A stretch of DNA of 64,000 nucleotides from Methylotuvimicrobium sp. KM2 (GCF_038051925.1 NZ_CP150634.1:930001-994000), one strand, 5' to 3'. Positions 23,093-32,706 are shown, numbered from the stretch's first letter. The notes: generated from the letters alone by a model not told the origin. Numbers and translations: made by a program.

Positions 23093-23349
23093 TCTATTTC
23101 CTTATCTGTTCCCCAGCTATCCAGCCAAGTCATCATAGAGTCATTATCCACACCAATCCCTGATTGCTTGTATTCAAGCCAAGCCTCGTCGGCTTCTTGA
23201 TTGCGGCGCTCTTCTCTCTCTTCTCTTTCGACATAGTCCTGTATCGCCTGACGCATAAGCCAATGCACAGAGCGTTGTTTCATTTCCCCTAAACTTTTCA
23301 GACGCTCCCGTGTTTCATCGTCGAGCTTTACACCCACTGTCGTCGTCAT
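23065..23349 (-). CDS. ParD/CopG-type antitoxin
   Basis: 94 residues. The ribbon-helix-helix is VGVKLDDETRERLKSLGEMKQRSVHWLMRQAI, followed by a highly charged helix (REEREERRNQEADEAW) that would wrap the toxin. It is the first gene of the ParDE pair. The operator-like palindrome is 19 bp upstream. Confidence 0.85.
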   Translation of the reverse strand: MTTTVGVKLDDETRERLKSLGEMKQRSVHWLMRQAIQDYVEREEREERRNQEADEAWLEYKQSGIGVDNDSMMTWLDSWGTDKEIECPNPKPHH

Positions 23350-23367
23350 GGCTTTACCCCGTTATCT

Positions 23368-23386
23368 GGTTGCAACATATGCAACC
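23368..23386. promoter_or_regulatory. Operator-like palindrome of the ParDE module
   Basis: GGTTGCA, five bases, TGCAACC, with a third half site ATGCAACT about 15 bp further from the gene. It lies just upstream of the antitoxin start. Confidence 0.55.
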
Positions 23387-23511
23387 AATATATACTTCAT
23401 GCAACTCATTTTCCATGAAAATCGATCGCCTAATAACGGTCGTTTTTAGGAGATTCGACAAGGGCCGACCCAAAGACCCTATTTTGCCTCTGAAACTATT
23501 CTCCAAAGGAA

Positions 23512-24072
23512 CTACCCAGCGCTTTTCAAATATTGATACAGGGTTTCCCGGCTAATGCCATACTCGCGGGCTAATGTGGCTTTTTGCTCGCCCGCTCCGA
23601 CACGCTGTTGCAGCTCTCGGGCTTGCTCTGGCGATAGCGCTTTCTTGCGCCCCCGGTAGGCGCCGCGTTGTTTGGCCAACGCAATGCCTTCGCGCTGCCG
23701 TTCTCGGATCAAAGCCCGCTCGAACTCGGCAAACGCCCCCATGACCGAGAGCAATAAATTGGCCATCGGCGAATCTTCGCCGGTGAACGTCAGGCCTTCC
23801 TTGACGAATTCGATGCGCACGCCGCGTTGGGTTAATTGCTGAACCAAGCGCCGCAGGTCATCCAGATTTCTCGCCAAGCGGTCCATGCTATGCACCACGA
23901 TCGTATCGCCCTCCCGGACAAACGCCAGCAATTCTTCCAAGGCGGGGCGTTCGGTATCTTTGCCGGAGGCCTTATCGGTAAAAACTTTACTGACCTCGAC
24001 CTGTTCGAGTTGGCGTTCCGGATTTTGGTCGAAGGAACTGACGCGGATGTAACCAATACGATGCCCTTGCAA
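23512..24072 (-). CDS. Serine recombinase, Tn3-type resolvase
   Basis: 186 residues from the TTG at 24072 (family start QGHRIGYIRVSSFDQN). An ATG 66 bp further up adds residues that the family lacks. The catalytic serine is in RVSSFDQ, followed by LARNLDDLRRLVQQL, GEDSPMANLLLSVMGAFAEFERALIRERQREGI and a C-terminal helix-turn-helix (ATLAREYGISRETLYQYL). It resolves cointegrates of Tn3-family transposons. No Tn3 transposase is in the window, so the transposon is incomplete. Confidence 0.92.
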   Translation of the reverse strand: MQGHRIGYIRVSSFDQNPERQLEQVEVSKVFTDKASGKDTERPALEELLAFVREGDTIVVHSMDRLARNLDDLRRLVQQLTQRGVRIEFVKEGLTFTGEDSPMANLLLSVMGAFAEFERALIRERQREGIALAKQRGAYRGRKKALSPEQARELQQRVGAGEQKATLAREYGISRETLYQYLKSAG

Positions 24073-24152
24073 AATAACCGCCCTCAAAAACCCCAAAGTG
24101 TCAGGGTGAAATCTATAATCTTTGAAGGCATGCGTCAATTTATTTAAAAAAG

Positions 24153-25789
24153 GTAACTACTCGCCCCATAAAATAAATCAAAAAAAGCTTGACAGGTTTT
24201 TAGCGTCTAAAAATAGAAATTGTGCAGCCCTGATTTTAATTGTGGTCTTTTGGGCAGCTCAGTGCGCGTAGTGTGGATTTCTCGTAGTGTAAGGGATCTA
24301 GCCTCAAAAATTCGGGTTACAGCGCTCATACGCGGCCAGCTGAGGCCGAAAAAACCCATGATATGATGAGTCTGTCGCTTAAAAGCGGACTTCGAGAAGC
24401 TGTGTGCCGAAGGCAGAATCACCTGTGAAAGCCAGGCTATCATGACTAGTTTATTCATGGTGGTTGAGTTGATACTGGCCATTTTTCTGGAACGCACCAC
24501 GAAGAAGGATACGACCAATTCCAGCAAGCCTTCGTCGCAAACCGGCAAAGATGAATCGGCTTTAGGGCGGGCTGGCAGTCACGGTAAAGGCAAAGTCGAT
24601 AACAAGGCTGCTGCGCACAACAGGCGGACCGTGGAAACCGTGACGCTGTCCAAGGCTCTGGCCTGTGATGTCTGCGGCGAAGATTTGACCGACGTTCCGT
24701 GTGTTCACGTTGAAAGGCGCACCAAGATCGATATCGTGTTCGAGAAAGTGGTTGAACACGTCGATGCCGAGATTAAACAATGCCCGACCTGTGAAGCCAC
24801 GGTTAAAGGCCGGTTTCCAGCCGATCTACACGGGCCTTTGCAATATGGCGATGATTTAAAAGCCTTTGTGATCAATCTTCTGGTGTGCCAAATGGTGGCG
24901 CTGAATCGCGTTCAGAAGCTGGTCACCTCCATGCTGGAGGTGGTCATTGCCGAGGCAACTTTGCTGAAATTCGTACTGCGCTTGCATCAGGCCTTGGAAA
25001 CCTGGGAAGCGCAAGCGGTAGAACAACTACTGAACGAGCCTGCACTCCATGTGGATGAAACCTCGCTGCGAGTGGATCGGAAAAACCATTGGATACACGT
25101 TTATTCGGCCGGCGATATCACACTCAAATTTTTACATCGAAAGCGAGGCAAGGAAGCCATCGAGTCGATTAATCTCATTCCGCGCTATGGAGGCGCTATC
25201 ATCCATGATTGTTGGTCATCGTACTTCGCCTATCAACACTGCGGGCATGGTCTGTGCGGTTCACACTTGCTGCGCGAACTGACTTTTATCGTGGATGCCC
25301 ATGACTATCGTTGGGCCAAACAGATGAAACGCTTGTTGCAGCAAACCTGCATCGCCGTCTCTAAAAGCGCCGACAAGAAACTGACTGAAACGGAGCGAGC
25401 CAATCTGCAAAAGCGTTACCGGGCCATCCTGACACGCGGCGAAAAAGAATTGCCCGTTATTCCGCCGAAACCCAGTGGCAAACGCGGCAAGCTGGCCAAA
25501 TCCGATGCGCACAACTTGTGGGAGCGCTTCAAGCTTCATGAAGCCGCCATACTGCTATTCGCCAAAGAGCCGCATGTGGCGTTTACCAATAATCGTGCTG
25601 AGCAGGATCTACGCATGGCCAAGGCCAAACAAAAGGTCTCCGGCTGCTTTCGTGCCGAAGAGTATGCCCATGCTTATTGTCGAATATCCAGCTATCTGCA
25701 AACCATGGCTAATCGAGGCTATAATCCGCTTATAGCGATTCAAATGGCTCTAGCAGGGAACGCTACAGCTATAGGGCGCGAGTAGTTAC
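24153..25789. mobile_element. IS66-family insertion sequence, second type
   Basis: The left end GTAACTACTCGCCCC and right end GGGCGCGAGTAGTTAC are inverted repeats, and one transposase gene fills the element. I found no 8-bp target duplication at the borders, so the element may have been rearranged after insertion. The remnant at 8389-8448 belongs to the same element type. It lies directly upstream of the resolvase gene. Confidence 0.85.
24442..25785 (+). CDS. IS66-family transposase
   Basis: 447 residues from this ATG. The frame is open from 24370, and LKADFEKLCAEGRITC upstream looks like true N-terminal sequence with its start lost or frameshifted. In order: SSKPSSQTGKD, a zinc finger (CDVCG...CPTC), the DDE core (LHVDETSLRVDRKNHW, IIHDCWSSYFAY, CGSHLLREL) and FTNNRAEQDLRMAKAKQKVSG. 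The family cuts and joins its own ends. Confidence 0.92.
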   Translation: MTSLFMVVELILAIFLERTTKKDTTNSSKPSSQTGKDESALGRAGSHGKGKVDNKAAAHNRRTVETVTLSKALACDVCGEDLTDVPCVHVERRTKIDIVFEKVVEHVDAEIKQCPTCEATVKGRFPADLHGPLQYGDDLKAFVINLLVCQMVALNRVQKLVTSMLEVVIAEATLLKFVLRLHQALETWEAQAVEQLLNEPALHVDETSLRVDRKNHWIHVYSAGDITLKFLHRKRGKEAIESINLIPRYGGAIIHDCWSSYFAYQHCGHGLCGSHLLRELTFIVDAHDYRWAKQMKRLLQQTCIAVSKSADKKLTETERANLQKRYRAILTRGEKELPVIPPKPSGKRGKLAKSDAHNLWERFKLHEAAILLFAKEPHVAFTNNRAEQDLRMAKAKQKVSGCFRAEEYAHAYCRISSYLQTMANRGYNPLIAIQMALAGNATAIGRE

Positions 25790-25846
25790 CTTTTCCGTTT
25801 TGTTAATCTTAAGGAAAACACAAGAAGCAGAGCTTTTAAGGTATGT

Positions 25847-25870
25847 GTTCCCAACGAAGACGTTGGGAAC
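25847..25870. repeat. GTTCCCA-type palindrome
   Basis: GTTCCCAACG, AAGA, CGTTGGGAAC: a 10-bp perfect hairpin. Similar GTTCCCACG/CGTGGGAAC units recur at 56250-56440. It is a dispersed intergenic repeat. Confidence 0.6.
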
Positions 25871-25911
25871 GCGATATGATCAACAGTTACATCAAACTTA
25901 AGGACTAACAC

Positions 25912-26163
25912 ATGCAAATTGCTATAAACCTCCCTAATGATTTTGTCGTCTTACAACCGATAAATGAAATAGAACATGATATGCGGCTCAGTTACGCCTT
26001 ATGGCTATTTAAGAATGCAAAAGTGACACTATCCAAGGCCGCAGAATTAGCGGCACTAGATATTTACGATTTCCTGGCTGAATGCAAAAAAAATGAAGTG
26101 CCTGTTATCAACGTGTCAAAAGAAGAGTTACTCGGCGAATTAGCGAGTATGAATGCGTTATGA
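25912..26163 (+). CDS. UPF0175 family antitoxin
   Basis: 83 residues: MRLSYALWLFKNAKVTLSKAAELAALDIYDFLAECKKNEVPVI is the UPF0175 core. It overlaps the DUF3368 toxin gene by 4 bp (ATGA). It is paralogous to the gene at 5975, but here the partner is intact. Expected to bind its toxin and its own promoter. Confidence 0.88.
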   Translation: MQIAINLPNDFVVLQPINEIEHDMRLSYALWLFKNAKVTLSKAAELAALDIYDFLAECKKNEVPVINVSKEELLGELASMNAL

Positions 26164-26657
26164 TTTTAGTTGCCGATTGTTCCGCTCTAATTGCCCTATC
26201 AACCTGTGACCGTTTAGCGCTTCTAGATCAAATTTTTGGCCAGGTCGTTGTGCCGGAAGGCGTTTATAACGAAGCCACTGAACCCAATAAAAAGCAAGCA
26301 AGCCAACTCACCACTTATTTAAAAGACAAAATTCGCAAAGTGGATATGCAAAATTACGTCTTTTTAGATGGCTTTGCTGACGCGGGTGAAACGGAAGCAA
26401 TGATTTTGTATAAACAAATCAGCGCAGACAAATTATTGATTGATGACCGACGTGGACGCAACATCGCAACACTGAATCAAATTGAAACAATCGGCTCTTT
26501 AGGCGTGTTACTCGTCGCCAAGCAACGAGGTTTAATCGACCAAATCGCGTCGCTATTACGTCAGCTCGATCAATCGGATATTTATTTAAGCAAACAATTG
26601 ATTTCGACTGTTTTGGAATTGGCAAACGAAACACACTGGATGGATACAAATGCTTAA
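26160..26657 (+). CDS. DUF3368 PIN-like toxin
   Basis: 165 residues: MILVADCSALIALSTCDRLALL, VVVPEGVYNEA, DAGETEAMILYKQ, ADKLLIDDRRGRNIATLNQIETIGSLGVLLVAKQRGLI. The acidic positions typical of the PIN fold are present (D6, E in AGETEA, DD in LLIDD). It forms an intact module with the preceding UPF0175 gene and is the functional counterpart of the broken toxin at 5496. Confidence 0.88.
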   Translation: MILVADCSALIALSTCDRLALLDQIFGQVVVPEGVYNEATEPNKKQASQLTTYLKDKIRKVDMQNYVFLDGFADAGETEAMILYKQISADKLLIDDRRGRNIATLNQIETIGSLGVLLVAKQRGLIDQIASLLRQLDQSDIYLSKQLISTVLELANETHWMDTNA

Positions 26658-26719
26658 ACCTTTGGAATGGCAAAACCGCCCCGCGCTGATCGAACACCTG
26701 TTCCCGGTACAAAAATTAT
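26650..26719 (+). pseudogene. 5' stub of a gene cut by the ISL3 element
   Basis: It overlaps the toxin end and begins MLKPLEWQNRPALIEHLFPVQK, a start that resembles proteins encoded beside DUF1156-type methyltransferase genes. The ISL3 element begins at 26720 and nothing of the gene is found beyond it, so most of it has been deleted. Confidence 0.4.
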
Positions 26720-28112
26720 GGCTCTTCCGTATTTCCCGTGGTAGCCACAACATATAGTATGCCAGAGGACCGAAATCGGAGCCTGATATAAAATGCCGGA
26801 AAAACACCACTTTTCTCTGACTACCGATGAATCAACCGCAAATCCAAATACCACTCGATTTACCCAATGTCCGAGTAGAAAGCTACGAACAAACCGATAA
26901 AGGCTTGGTGATCACCGTCGTCAGCACGAGTGATACGGCGGTGTGTCGTCAATGCGGACGAACCATCGACAAGTTTCACGGCTATGACAAAACGATTACC
27001 TTAAGGCATCTGCCTATTTTTGATCGTCCGGTCTGGATTCGCATCCGGCCGAAGCGCTTTCAATGCCCCTACTGTGACAAAGGACCGACGACGACTCAAC
27101 GTTGCGAGTGGTATGAACCCAAAAGTCCGCATACTAAAGCCTATGAGAATTGGATTTTACGCGAGTTAATCAATAGTACGCTCAGTGACGTCAGCCTGAA
27201 ACGGGATTTGGGTGTCGAGTGTATTGAAGGCATCCTGGATCGTCATATTCAGCGAGAAGTGGACTGGTCAGCGGTACCCCACTTGGCGTTGCTCGGCATT
27301 GACGAAATCGCCTTGAAGAAAGGCCATAAGGATTTTGTCGTCATCGTATCGGGACTGACGGCGCAGCGTGAAAAGCATATCTTAGCGGTGCTCCCGGATC
27401 GCAAAAAAGAGACCGTCAAGGCGTTTTTAAAGACGCTGCCGTCTCAGCAATGCCAAAGCATTCGTCATGTCTGCATCGACATGAACGAAGGTTATTGCAA
27501 TGCGGTTTTAGAAACCCTGCCGAAGGCTCAGGTGGTGGTCGATCGCTTCCACGTTGCCAAACACTATCGTGACTGCGCCGATAAAGCGCGTAAAGCCGAA
27601 ATGAAGCGATTGAAGCAGACCCTACCGGAATCCGAGCACCGCGAACTGAAAGGCGCCATGTGGGCTTTTCGAAAGCCTTGGAACAACTTGGGTGAAGAAC
27701 AGCAAGTCGTTTTATTATCGTTATTCCGGCAGGCGCCGATACTGAAAGAGGTCTATGTACAACGGGAAGTCCTGACCGGTATTTTTGAAAAGGACCTGAC
27801 CAAAGCACAGGCCGAACAGGCGTTAACGCAGTGGTTGGACAGGATTACGGAATTGGGACTGGATTGTTTCTCGCCCTTTGTGACTACCTTGAGCAACTGG
27901 CGTGATCACATCACCAACTATTTCATCCGGCGTGAAACCAGCGGCTTTGTTGAAGGGCTGAACAATAAGATCAAAGTGATCAAGCGCCGCTGCTACGGTA
28001 TCTATAACCTGGGCCGATTGTTCCAGCATATTTGGCTGGATGTTCAGGGGCGCCGGACCTTCTTTCCGGAACACTAGATATTGGGGAGAACTACGGGAAA
28101 TACGGAAGAGCC
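26720..28112. mobile_element. ISL3-family insertion sequence
   Basis: The ends GGCTCTTCCGTATTTCCCGT and its inverse at 28093-28112 form a 20-bp perfect terminal repeat enclosing one transposase gene. The flanking 8 bp are not identical, so no target duplication is confirmed. A transposase fragment of the same element lies at 2601-2913. Confidence 0.93.
26827..28077 (+). CDS. ISL3-family transposase
   Basis: 416 residues. The N-terminal zinc finger (CRQCGRTIDKFHGYD, RFQCPYCDKG) is followed by a helix-turn-helix region and the DDE core: LLGIDEIALKKGHKDFVVIV, VCIDMNEGYCNAV, DRFHVAKHYRD and, near the end, SGFVEGLNNKIKVIKRRCYGI. It has the full length expected for the family and no interruption. 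Confidence 0.95.
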   Translation: MNQPQIQIPLDLPNVRVESYEQTDKGLVITVVSTSDTAVCRQCGRTIDKFHGYDKTITLRHLPIFDRPVWIRIRPKRFQCPYCDKGPTTTQRCEWYEPKSPHTKAYENWILRELINSTLSDVSLKRDLGVECIEGILDRHIQREVDWSAVPHLALLGIDEIALKKGHKDFVVIVSGLTAQREKHILAVLPDRKKETVKAFLKTLPSQQCQSIRHVCIDMNEGYCNAVLETLPKAQVVVDRFHVAKHYRDCADKARKAEMKRLKQTLPESEHRELKGAMWAFRKPWNNLGEEQQVVLLSLFRQAPILKEVYVQREVLTGIFEKDLTKAQAEQALTQWLDRITELGLDCFSPFVTTLSNWRDHITNYFIRRETSGFVEGLNNKIKVIKRRCYGIYNLGRLFQHIWLDVQGRRTFFPEH

Positions 28113-28133
28113 AAATCAACCAAAGGATAAAGC

Positions 28134-28364
28134 ATGCAAGCCTACTATGAAATAGAAACCGAAATACCTCTAAATCATCAATTACATTTGAAACTGCCGG
28201 ACGATATTCCAGCCGGTCATGCCAAGATTGCCGTTATTTACGATATGCCGGATAAACTCACTGATAAGGCTGAGCAAATGGCCGCATTTTTACGGGCACT
28301 GCCGGATGAGCCGAAAGAAGCCGGATTAAGCCGCGAAGCAATCGATGATTATCGGCTTGATTGA
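28134..28364 (+). CDS. Antitoxin-like protein of a VapBC-type pair
   Basis: 76 residues with AAAGGA ribosome binding site. MQAYYEIETEIPLNHQLHLK is a DNA-binding beta-rich start and KAEQMAAFLRALPDEPKEAGLSREAIDDYRLD a charged tail. It overlaps the following PIN-domain remnant. The role as antitoxin is inferred from this position and composition. Confidence 0.65.
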   Translation: MQAYYEIETEIPLNHQLHLKLPDDIPAGHAKIAVIYDMPDKLTDKAEQMAAFLRALPDEPKEAGLSREAIDDYRLD

Positions 28365-28721
28365 AGGCGATTCCGAGCATCGTAAAGCGCTCAAACGTTA
28401 TCTGTTGGGAAAGCAAGTATTTAGTTCCGAGTTGGCAAGAATGGAATCTCGTTTGCTGGCGGTTCGCCAACAGAAGATTGATATATTGCAGCTATATGAC
28501 GCATTATTTTCAAGTTGCGAGTTTGTTCAATTGACGCGAGCTGTGTTTGACCAAGCTACTTCATTACGGGTTGAAAGTAACGTAAAACGCCTGATGCTTT
28601 GCATTTGGCCGCGGCGCTTACCAGTGGTTGTGGAACATTTTGCACGAATGACAAACAATTATTCAAAGTCGCTTTAAATCATATACAGGTGATTGACTGG
28701 AATATTCTGCTGAACGCTTGA
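28345..28721 (+). pseudogene. VapC-type PIN toxin, truncated and frameshifted
   Basis: The frame reads GLIEGDSEHRKALKRYLLGK...SELARMESRLLAVRQQ, but the initial strand with the first catalytic Asp (usually YLDTN) is missing. Near 28583 the frame breaks, and the conserved PDALHLAAALTSGCGTFCTN and LNHIQVIDW continue in another frame to a stop at 28719-28721. Both faults would destroy the nuclease. Confidence 0.8.
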
Positions 28722-28773
28722 TGCCTGGATTCATAAGGCCCAAAGACTCAAGCTTTAATGGGAATCGGGTAAA

Positions 28774-28852
28774 AGTTTGATAAAGCCACAGAGGAAACAG
28801 GGGAACACAGAGTTTGAATCAAAAACTCTGTGTTCTCTGTGGTTAAAAAACA
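28774..28852. repeat. CCACAGAG-type dispersed palindrome
   Basis: ACACAGAGTTT and AAACTCTGTGT form an 11-bp inverted repeat, within a longer imperfect one beginning CCACAGAGGAAAC and ending CTGTGGTTAA. Such sequences are scattered in many bacterial genomes. It lies directly before rmuC. Confidence 0.5.
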
Positions 28853-28871
28853 ATAACAATAAGGAAAAAAC

Positions 28872-30674
28872 ATGCTTGATCCCCTTCTACTGAGCGGCGC
28901 GGCTGCCGTATTTTTGTCGTTAATCACGTTGCTGTTGATCTTGGTGCTGCGCAAGGTCAGTGTCTTATCGCGTTCGAACGCCGAACAAATCCGGCTCGAA
29001 TTGATACAGCTTCTGCAAAGGAACGAGGAATCGCTGAAACACGGTTTGGGCGAATCACGCAAGGAACTGCGTGAAGTCAGCGCCGAAAACCGGCGCGAAA
29101 TGAGCGAATCGTTCAAGGATTTTCAGGACACCTTGCTGAAAAGAGTCGTCGAAAACGGCAGTGAACAAAATCGGCAGTTGGCTGGTTTCAAGGATGCCTT
29201 GAATGCCTTGTCGGAAAAACTGATCACCAACTCCAATGATTTCAAGCAAAGCGTCAGTGCGTCGTTTCTGGCTTCCAGCGACTCGTTGAACAAAAAACAA
29301 GATGAATTTAGGGAAAAAACGCTGGAAAAATTGGACGCTTTTGAAGAAAGCATCAAGACCGATGCGAAAGAGAACCGTCAAGAACTCAATGCCGGTTTGA
29401 AGTCGTTCGAGGAAAAGTCCGCACACTCGATCCAACGGTTAAGCGAACAACTACAGACGCGGTTTTCCGAGTTTAATAAACAACAGGATGCCTTCGGAGA
29501 GAAAACCATCGGACGATTGAACGGATTTCAAGAAGGCATTCAAAACGACGCAAAGGAAAATCGTAAAGAGCTCAAAGAGGCTTTGAAATCGTTCGAAGAC
29601 AAGTTCGGCGAAGGCCTCAAGGATTTCAACGATCAGCTTCGTTTACGCTTTTCCGACCTGCATAAACAACAACAGGAATCCACGCAACAAGCCAAAACCA
29701 GCATCGCCGAAATTAGAGAGACGATCGAAAAGCAATTGAAATCGATCCGGGACGACAACACGACGCAGTTGAACGAGATGCGTAGAACCGTCGATGAGAA
29801 ATTGCATGAAACGCTGGAAAAACGCCTGGGCGAATCCTTCAAGCATGTCAGCGACCGTTTGGAGCAAGTTCATAAGGGGCTGGGCGAAATGCAGAATCTG
29901 GCCGTCGGCGTCGGCGATCTGAAAAAAGTGCTGTCGAACGTCAAAACGCGCGGCATTTTGGGCGAATATCAATTGGGCAACATACTCGAACAGATTTTGT
30001 CGCCGGATCAATACGACATCAATGTCGCGACCAAAAAAGGCAGTCAAGCCAACGTCGAATTTGCCGTCAAGTTGCCCGGCAAGGCCGACGACAAGACGGT
30101 CTGGTTGCCGATCGACTCCAAGTTTCCGTTGGAAAGCTATCAATCTTTGTTACTCGCTTTCGAGGAAGGCGATACGGTCAAGATTAACTTGGCGCAAAAG
30201 CAACTACTGAACGCGGTCGAGAGTTTCGCCAAGGATATCAGCGGAAAATATATAGACCCGCCGAATACCACCGATTTTGCGATCATGTTCCTGCCGGTGG
30301 AAAGCCTCTATGCCGAAATCCTTCGGCACCCTGAACTATTCGAAAAACTGCAACGGACCTATCGGATCACGATTACCGGGCCGACCACGCTATCGGCCTT
30401 ATTGAATAGTCTGCACATGGGCTTTAGAACCCTGGCGGTACAAAAACGCAGCAGTGAAGTGTGGAAGGTGTTGGCCGAGGTGAAAACCGAATTTTTAAAA
30501 TATGCCGATCAGTTGGAAAAAGTGAAGAAGCATTTGCATACCGCGTCCAATTCATTGGAAACCTTGCAAACCACGCGGGCCAACGCGATGGAAAGAAAAC
30601 TGCGGAATGTCGAAACTTTGGAAATTGAAGTTGATGGCGAGCCGCTAGTAATGATTGAAAGCGATTCGGAATAA
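28872..30674 (+). CDS. rmuC: RmuC-family DNA recombination protein
   Basis: 600 residues. An N-terminal membrane anchor (about 7-28), a coiled coil rich in Glu/Lys/Gln to about 320, then the RmuC domain (LSNVKTRGILGEYQLGNILEQIL, WLPIDSKFPLESYQ, FLPVESLYAEILR, ITGPTTLSALLNSLHMGFRTL). RmuC proteins limit inversions at short inverted repeats and are predicted nucleases. The coiled-coil region is longer than in the E. coli protein (475 residues) and contains internal near-repeats (SFEEKSAHSIQRLSEQLQTR and SFEDKFGEGLKDFNDQLRLR). Confidence 0.93.
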   Translation: MLDPLLLSGAAAVFLSLITLLLILVLRKVSVLSRSNAEQIRLELIQLLQRNEESLKHGLGESRKELREVSAENRREMSESFKDFQDTLLKRVVENGSEQNRQLAGFKDALNALSEKLITNSNDFKQSVSASFLASSDSLNKKQDEFREKTLEKLDAFEESIKTDAKENRQELNAGLKSFEEKSAHSIQRLSEQLQTRFSEFNKQQDAFGEKTIGRLNGFQEGIQNDAKENRKELKEALKSFEDKFGEGLKDFNDQLRLRFSDLHKQQQESTQQAKTSIAEIRETIEKQLKSIRDDNTTQLNEMRRTVDEKLHETLEKRLGESFKHVSDRLEQVHKGLGEMQNLAVGVGDLKKVLSNVKTRGILGEYQLGNILEQILSPDQYDINVATKKGSQANVEFAVKLPGKADDKTVWLPIDSKFPLESYQSLLLAFEEGDTVKINLAQKQLLNAVESFAKDISGKYIDPPNTTDFAIMFLPVESLYAEILRHPELFEKLQRTYRITITGPTTLSALLNSLHMGFRTLAVQKRSSEVWKVLAEVKTEFLKYADQLEKVKKHLHTASNSLETLQTTRANAMERKLRNVETLEIEVDGEPLVMIESDSE

Positions 30675-30695
30675 ACAGGACATACGGAAAATGAA

Positions 30696-30833
30696 TATAA
30701 CCCTCGTAGATCAAAATTCGGCACCGGGGTGCCCGTCAAAGAACGTACTCGCCCAGCATCGAGCGTTAGGTGAGGGGCCGAGCACCCCGGCGTCACCTCA
30801 GGCACTGCCGAAATTTGAAGTACGAAAGGTATA
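30696..30833. mobile_element. MITE copy A (TATA-ended inverted-repeat element)
   Basis: The left end TATAACCCTCGTAGATCAAA and the right end, read inverted, TATACCTTTCGTACTTCAAA share a pattern TATAxCxxTCGxAxxTCAAA and flank a G+C-rich centre. No coding capacity. One of ten related elements in 30.7-54.8 kb. Confidence 0.75.
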
Positions 30834-30978
30834 AAATTACTTTTGATTTATCGAGTTTGCTGTCTAAAGTTTTATTGATATTTTAGTTAGTCACGCCGGA
30901 TGAGATGTTCAGTGTTTTTCAATAATCATTATTCAATCGTCCATGATCTCGTAATGTTCATGCATTTACTGGCGTTTT

Positions 30979-31869
30979 ATGTCTAAGCTCCGCAATTTCA
31001 ACTGGCGTCAAGAAGCCCAATATCTGATTGATATCCAGGACAAGCAAGTTTGGCGAGAACACAAGGCCAAGAGTTTTAGTGATTGGCTGAAGACCCGTGC
31101 CGAGAATGAGGGCGTGCGGATTTCAGTACTTTGGCGCTATCTGAGGGTTGGGCGTTTTGCCGTCGAATTGCAAACGGGCGGATGGGCAAACGTAAAGTCA
31201 CCGCTGGATATTCCGGAAGGCATTAACGCCGACTCTCTCGAATTGTTGGAAAAAATCAATCGAGTTGCGATCGAGAGCGATTTCAACGGTTTGGCTGAGG
31301 CGCTGTACCATAAAAAAATCAAACGGCCGCAACTCCTCAAGACTTGGCAAATTTACCGGGAAGCGATGCCGGAAGGTCAAACCGCGAGAGGGCGGGGTAC
31401 CCAGCGTCCCGTCGTAGACGAAAAGAATCTGTATAAGCAACAGTTATCATTCAAACACAATGTTATTCGTCGTCTTGAAGCTACCGATCCTGATAGCTTG
31501 GGTTATGAAAGTGGCGCTGCTTTGCGGATTTTTAATCCACTCAGCGAAGGTCAAAAGAGCTATGGTTACGATGCCATCATGGTCGTATTCAATGAGCATC
31601 GAGTCATCGATGTGGCTTTTATTGTAATTCAGGTAGAAGAGGCGGTTGATCGCGAAATGGAAGACCATTTTTCGAAGGAAAGGACTTGGCTGATCGCTCA
31701 AGAGTCAATCTTGGCCAAAGCTGCCAACGGTTCTCGAAAAAGATACCCGGATCAGTGGGGCGTCATGGTTGCGACGACGAATGAATTGCGCATCGAACGG
31801 AAACCTCCTCAGAACCCAGCGCCAATCGCGTTTTCTGTCAGTGAATTGCTGCTAGATTTCATGAGATGA
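30979..31869 (+). CDS. Hypothetical protein
   Basis: 296 residues, no signal peptide or membrane segment. N-terminal KAKSFSDWLKTRAENEGVRISVLWRYLRVGRF looks like a helical DNA-binding region. The C-terminal half (DSLGYESGAALRIF, IMVVFNEHRVIDVAFIVIQVEEAVD) has alternating beta/alpha predictions and could be a nuclease-like fold. I recognise no family. It stands alone between MITE A and the phosphoesterase gene. Confidence 0.65.
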   Translation: MSKLRNFNWRQEAQYLIDIQDKQVWREHKAKSFSDWLKTRAENEGVRISVLWRYLRVGRFAVELQTGGWANVKSPLDIPEGINADSLELLEKINRVAIESDFNGLAEALYHKKIKRPQLLKTWQIYREAMPEGQTARGRGTQRPVVDEKNLYKQQLSFKHNVIRRLEATDPDSLGYESGAALRIFNPLSEGQKSYGYDAIMVVFNEHRVIDVAFIVIQVEEAVDREMEDHFSKERTWLIAQESILAKAANGSRKRYPDQWGVMVATTNELRIERKPPQNPAPIAFSVSELLLDFMR

Positions 31870-31945
31870 CGAAACCCTTTCATAAATGTTTGCGGAAGAT
31901 CGGTTTTAGGTTAATAGGTCTAGCAACAAGACATAAGGAGCGCCA

Positions 31946-32599
31946 ATGACGCCGATCGACAATCAAAATAGACCCGCTTTACGCCTGGTTTGCCTATCAG
32001 ACCTACACGATGCACAGCAAACAGTGTCGGTGCCGGACGGCGATGTATTGATCGTCGCCGGCGATATCTGTTTAGAGGGACGCCTAGCCGAGGTCAAGCG
32101 TTTCGACGATTGGTTAGGTACGCTGCCGCACCGGTGCAAACTCGTGATTGCCGGAAATCATGACTGGCCGTTTGCAATAGCGGGGAAGGGCGCGGCAATT
32201 AATCTGCTCAAAAACGCCATTTACCTTGAAGACGCAGGCATTGAAATCAATGGCGTGAACTTTTGGGGATCGCCATGGCAGCCGGAGTTTTGCGATTGGG
32301 CGTTCAATCTACCGCGCGGTCCTCGGTTAGCCGAGATATGGGATGGCATTCCGAGTCATACCGACGTATTGATAACGCATACGCCGCCCCATGGCATTTT
32401 GGATAAGGTGTACGGCGAGCATGTCGGCTGCGAAGCGTTGGCCGATGCCGTTCAACGCGTCCGGCCGAAAATTCACGTCTTTGGCCACATACATGAGTGT
32501 CATGGCGTGTTAAAGCACGGTGAAACGACCTATGTCAACGCCAGCTTGCATGATGAAAGATTTTGTCTCAGGCATCAACCGATCGTCCTCGACTTGTAG
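31946..32599 (+). CDS. Calcineurin-like metallophosphoesterase
   Basis: 217 residues with all metal motifs: LSDLHD, IVAGDICLEG, IAGNHDW, ITHTPPHG and FGHIHECHG. They bind two metals and hydrolyse phosphoesters. The small size without extra domains fits the stand-alone family of unknown natural substrate. An AAGGAG ribosome binding site precedes the ATG. Confidence 0.93.
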   Translation: MTPIDNQNRPALRLVCLSDLHDAQQTVSVPDGDVLIVAGDICLEGRLAEVKRFDDWLGTLPHRCKLVIAGNHDWPFAIAGKGAAINLLKNAIYLEDAGIEINGVNFWGSPWQPEFCDWAFNLPRGPRLAEIWDGIPSHTDVLITHTPPHGILDKVYGEHVGCEALADAVQRVRPKIHVFGHIHECHGVLKHGETTYVNASLHDERFCLRHQPIVLDL

Positions 32600-32706
32600 G
32601 ACCAATGATTCAATCAATCAAGCGTTTTGTGCTCTCAGGCCGGCTTGCCGCAACTGGAACAGTTAGGGTTATGGTTTTGATGCTTACAGATTCAATACAA
32701 CAAGAC

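Noticed and set aside
24145..25797. Target duplication of the second IS66 element
   Set aside because: The 8 bp on the two sides do not match.
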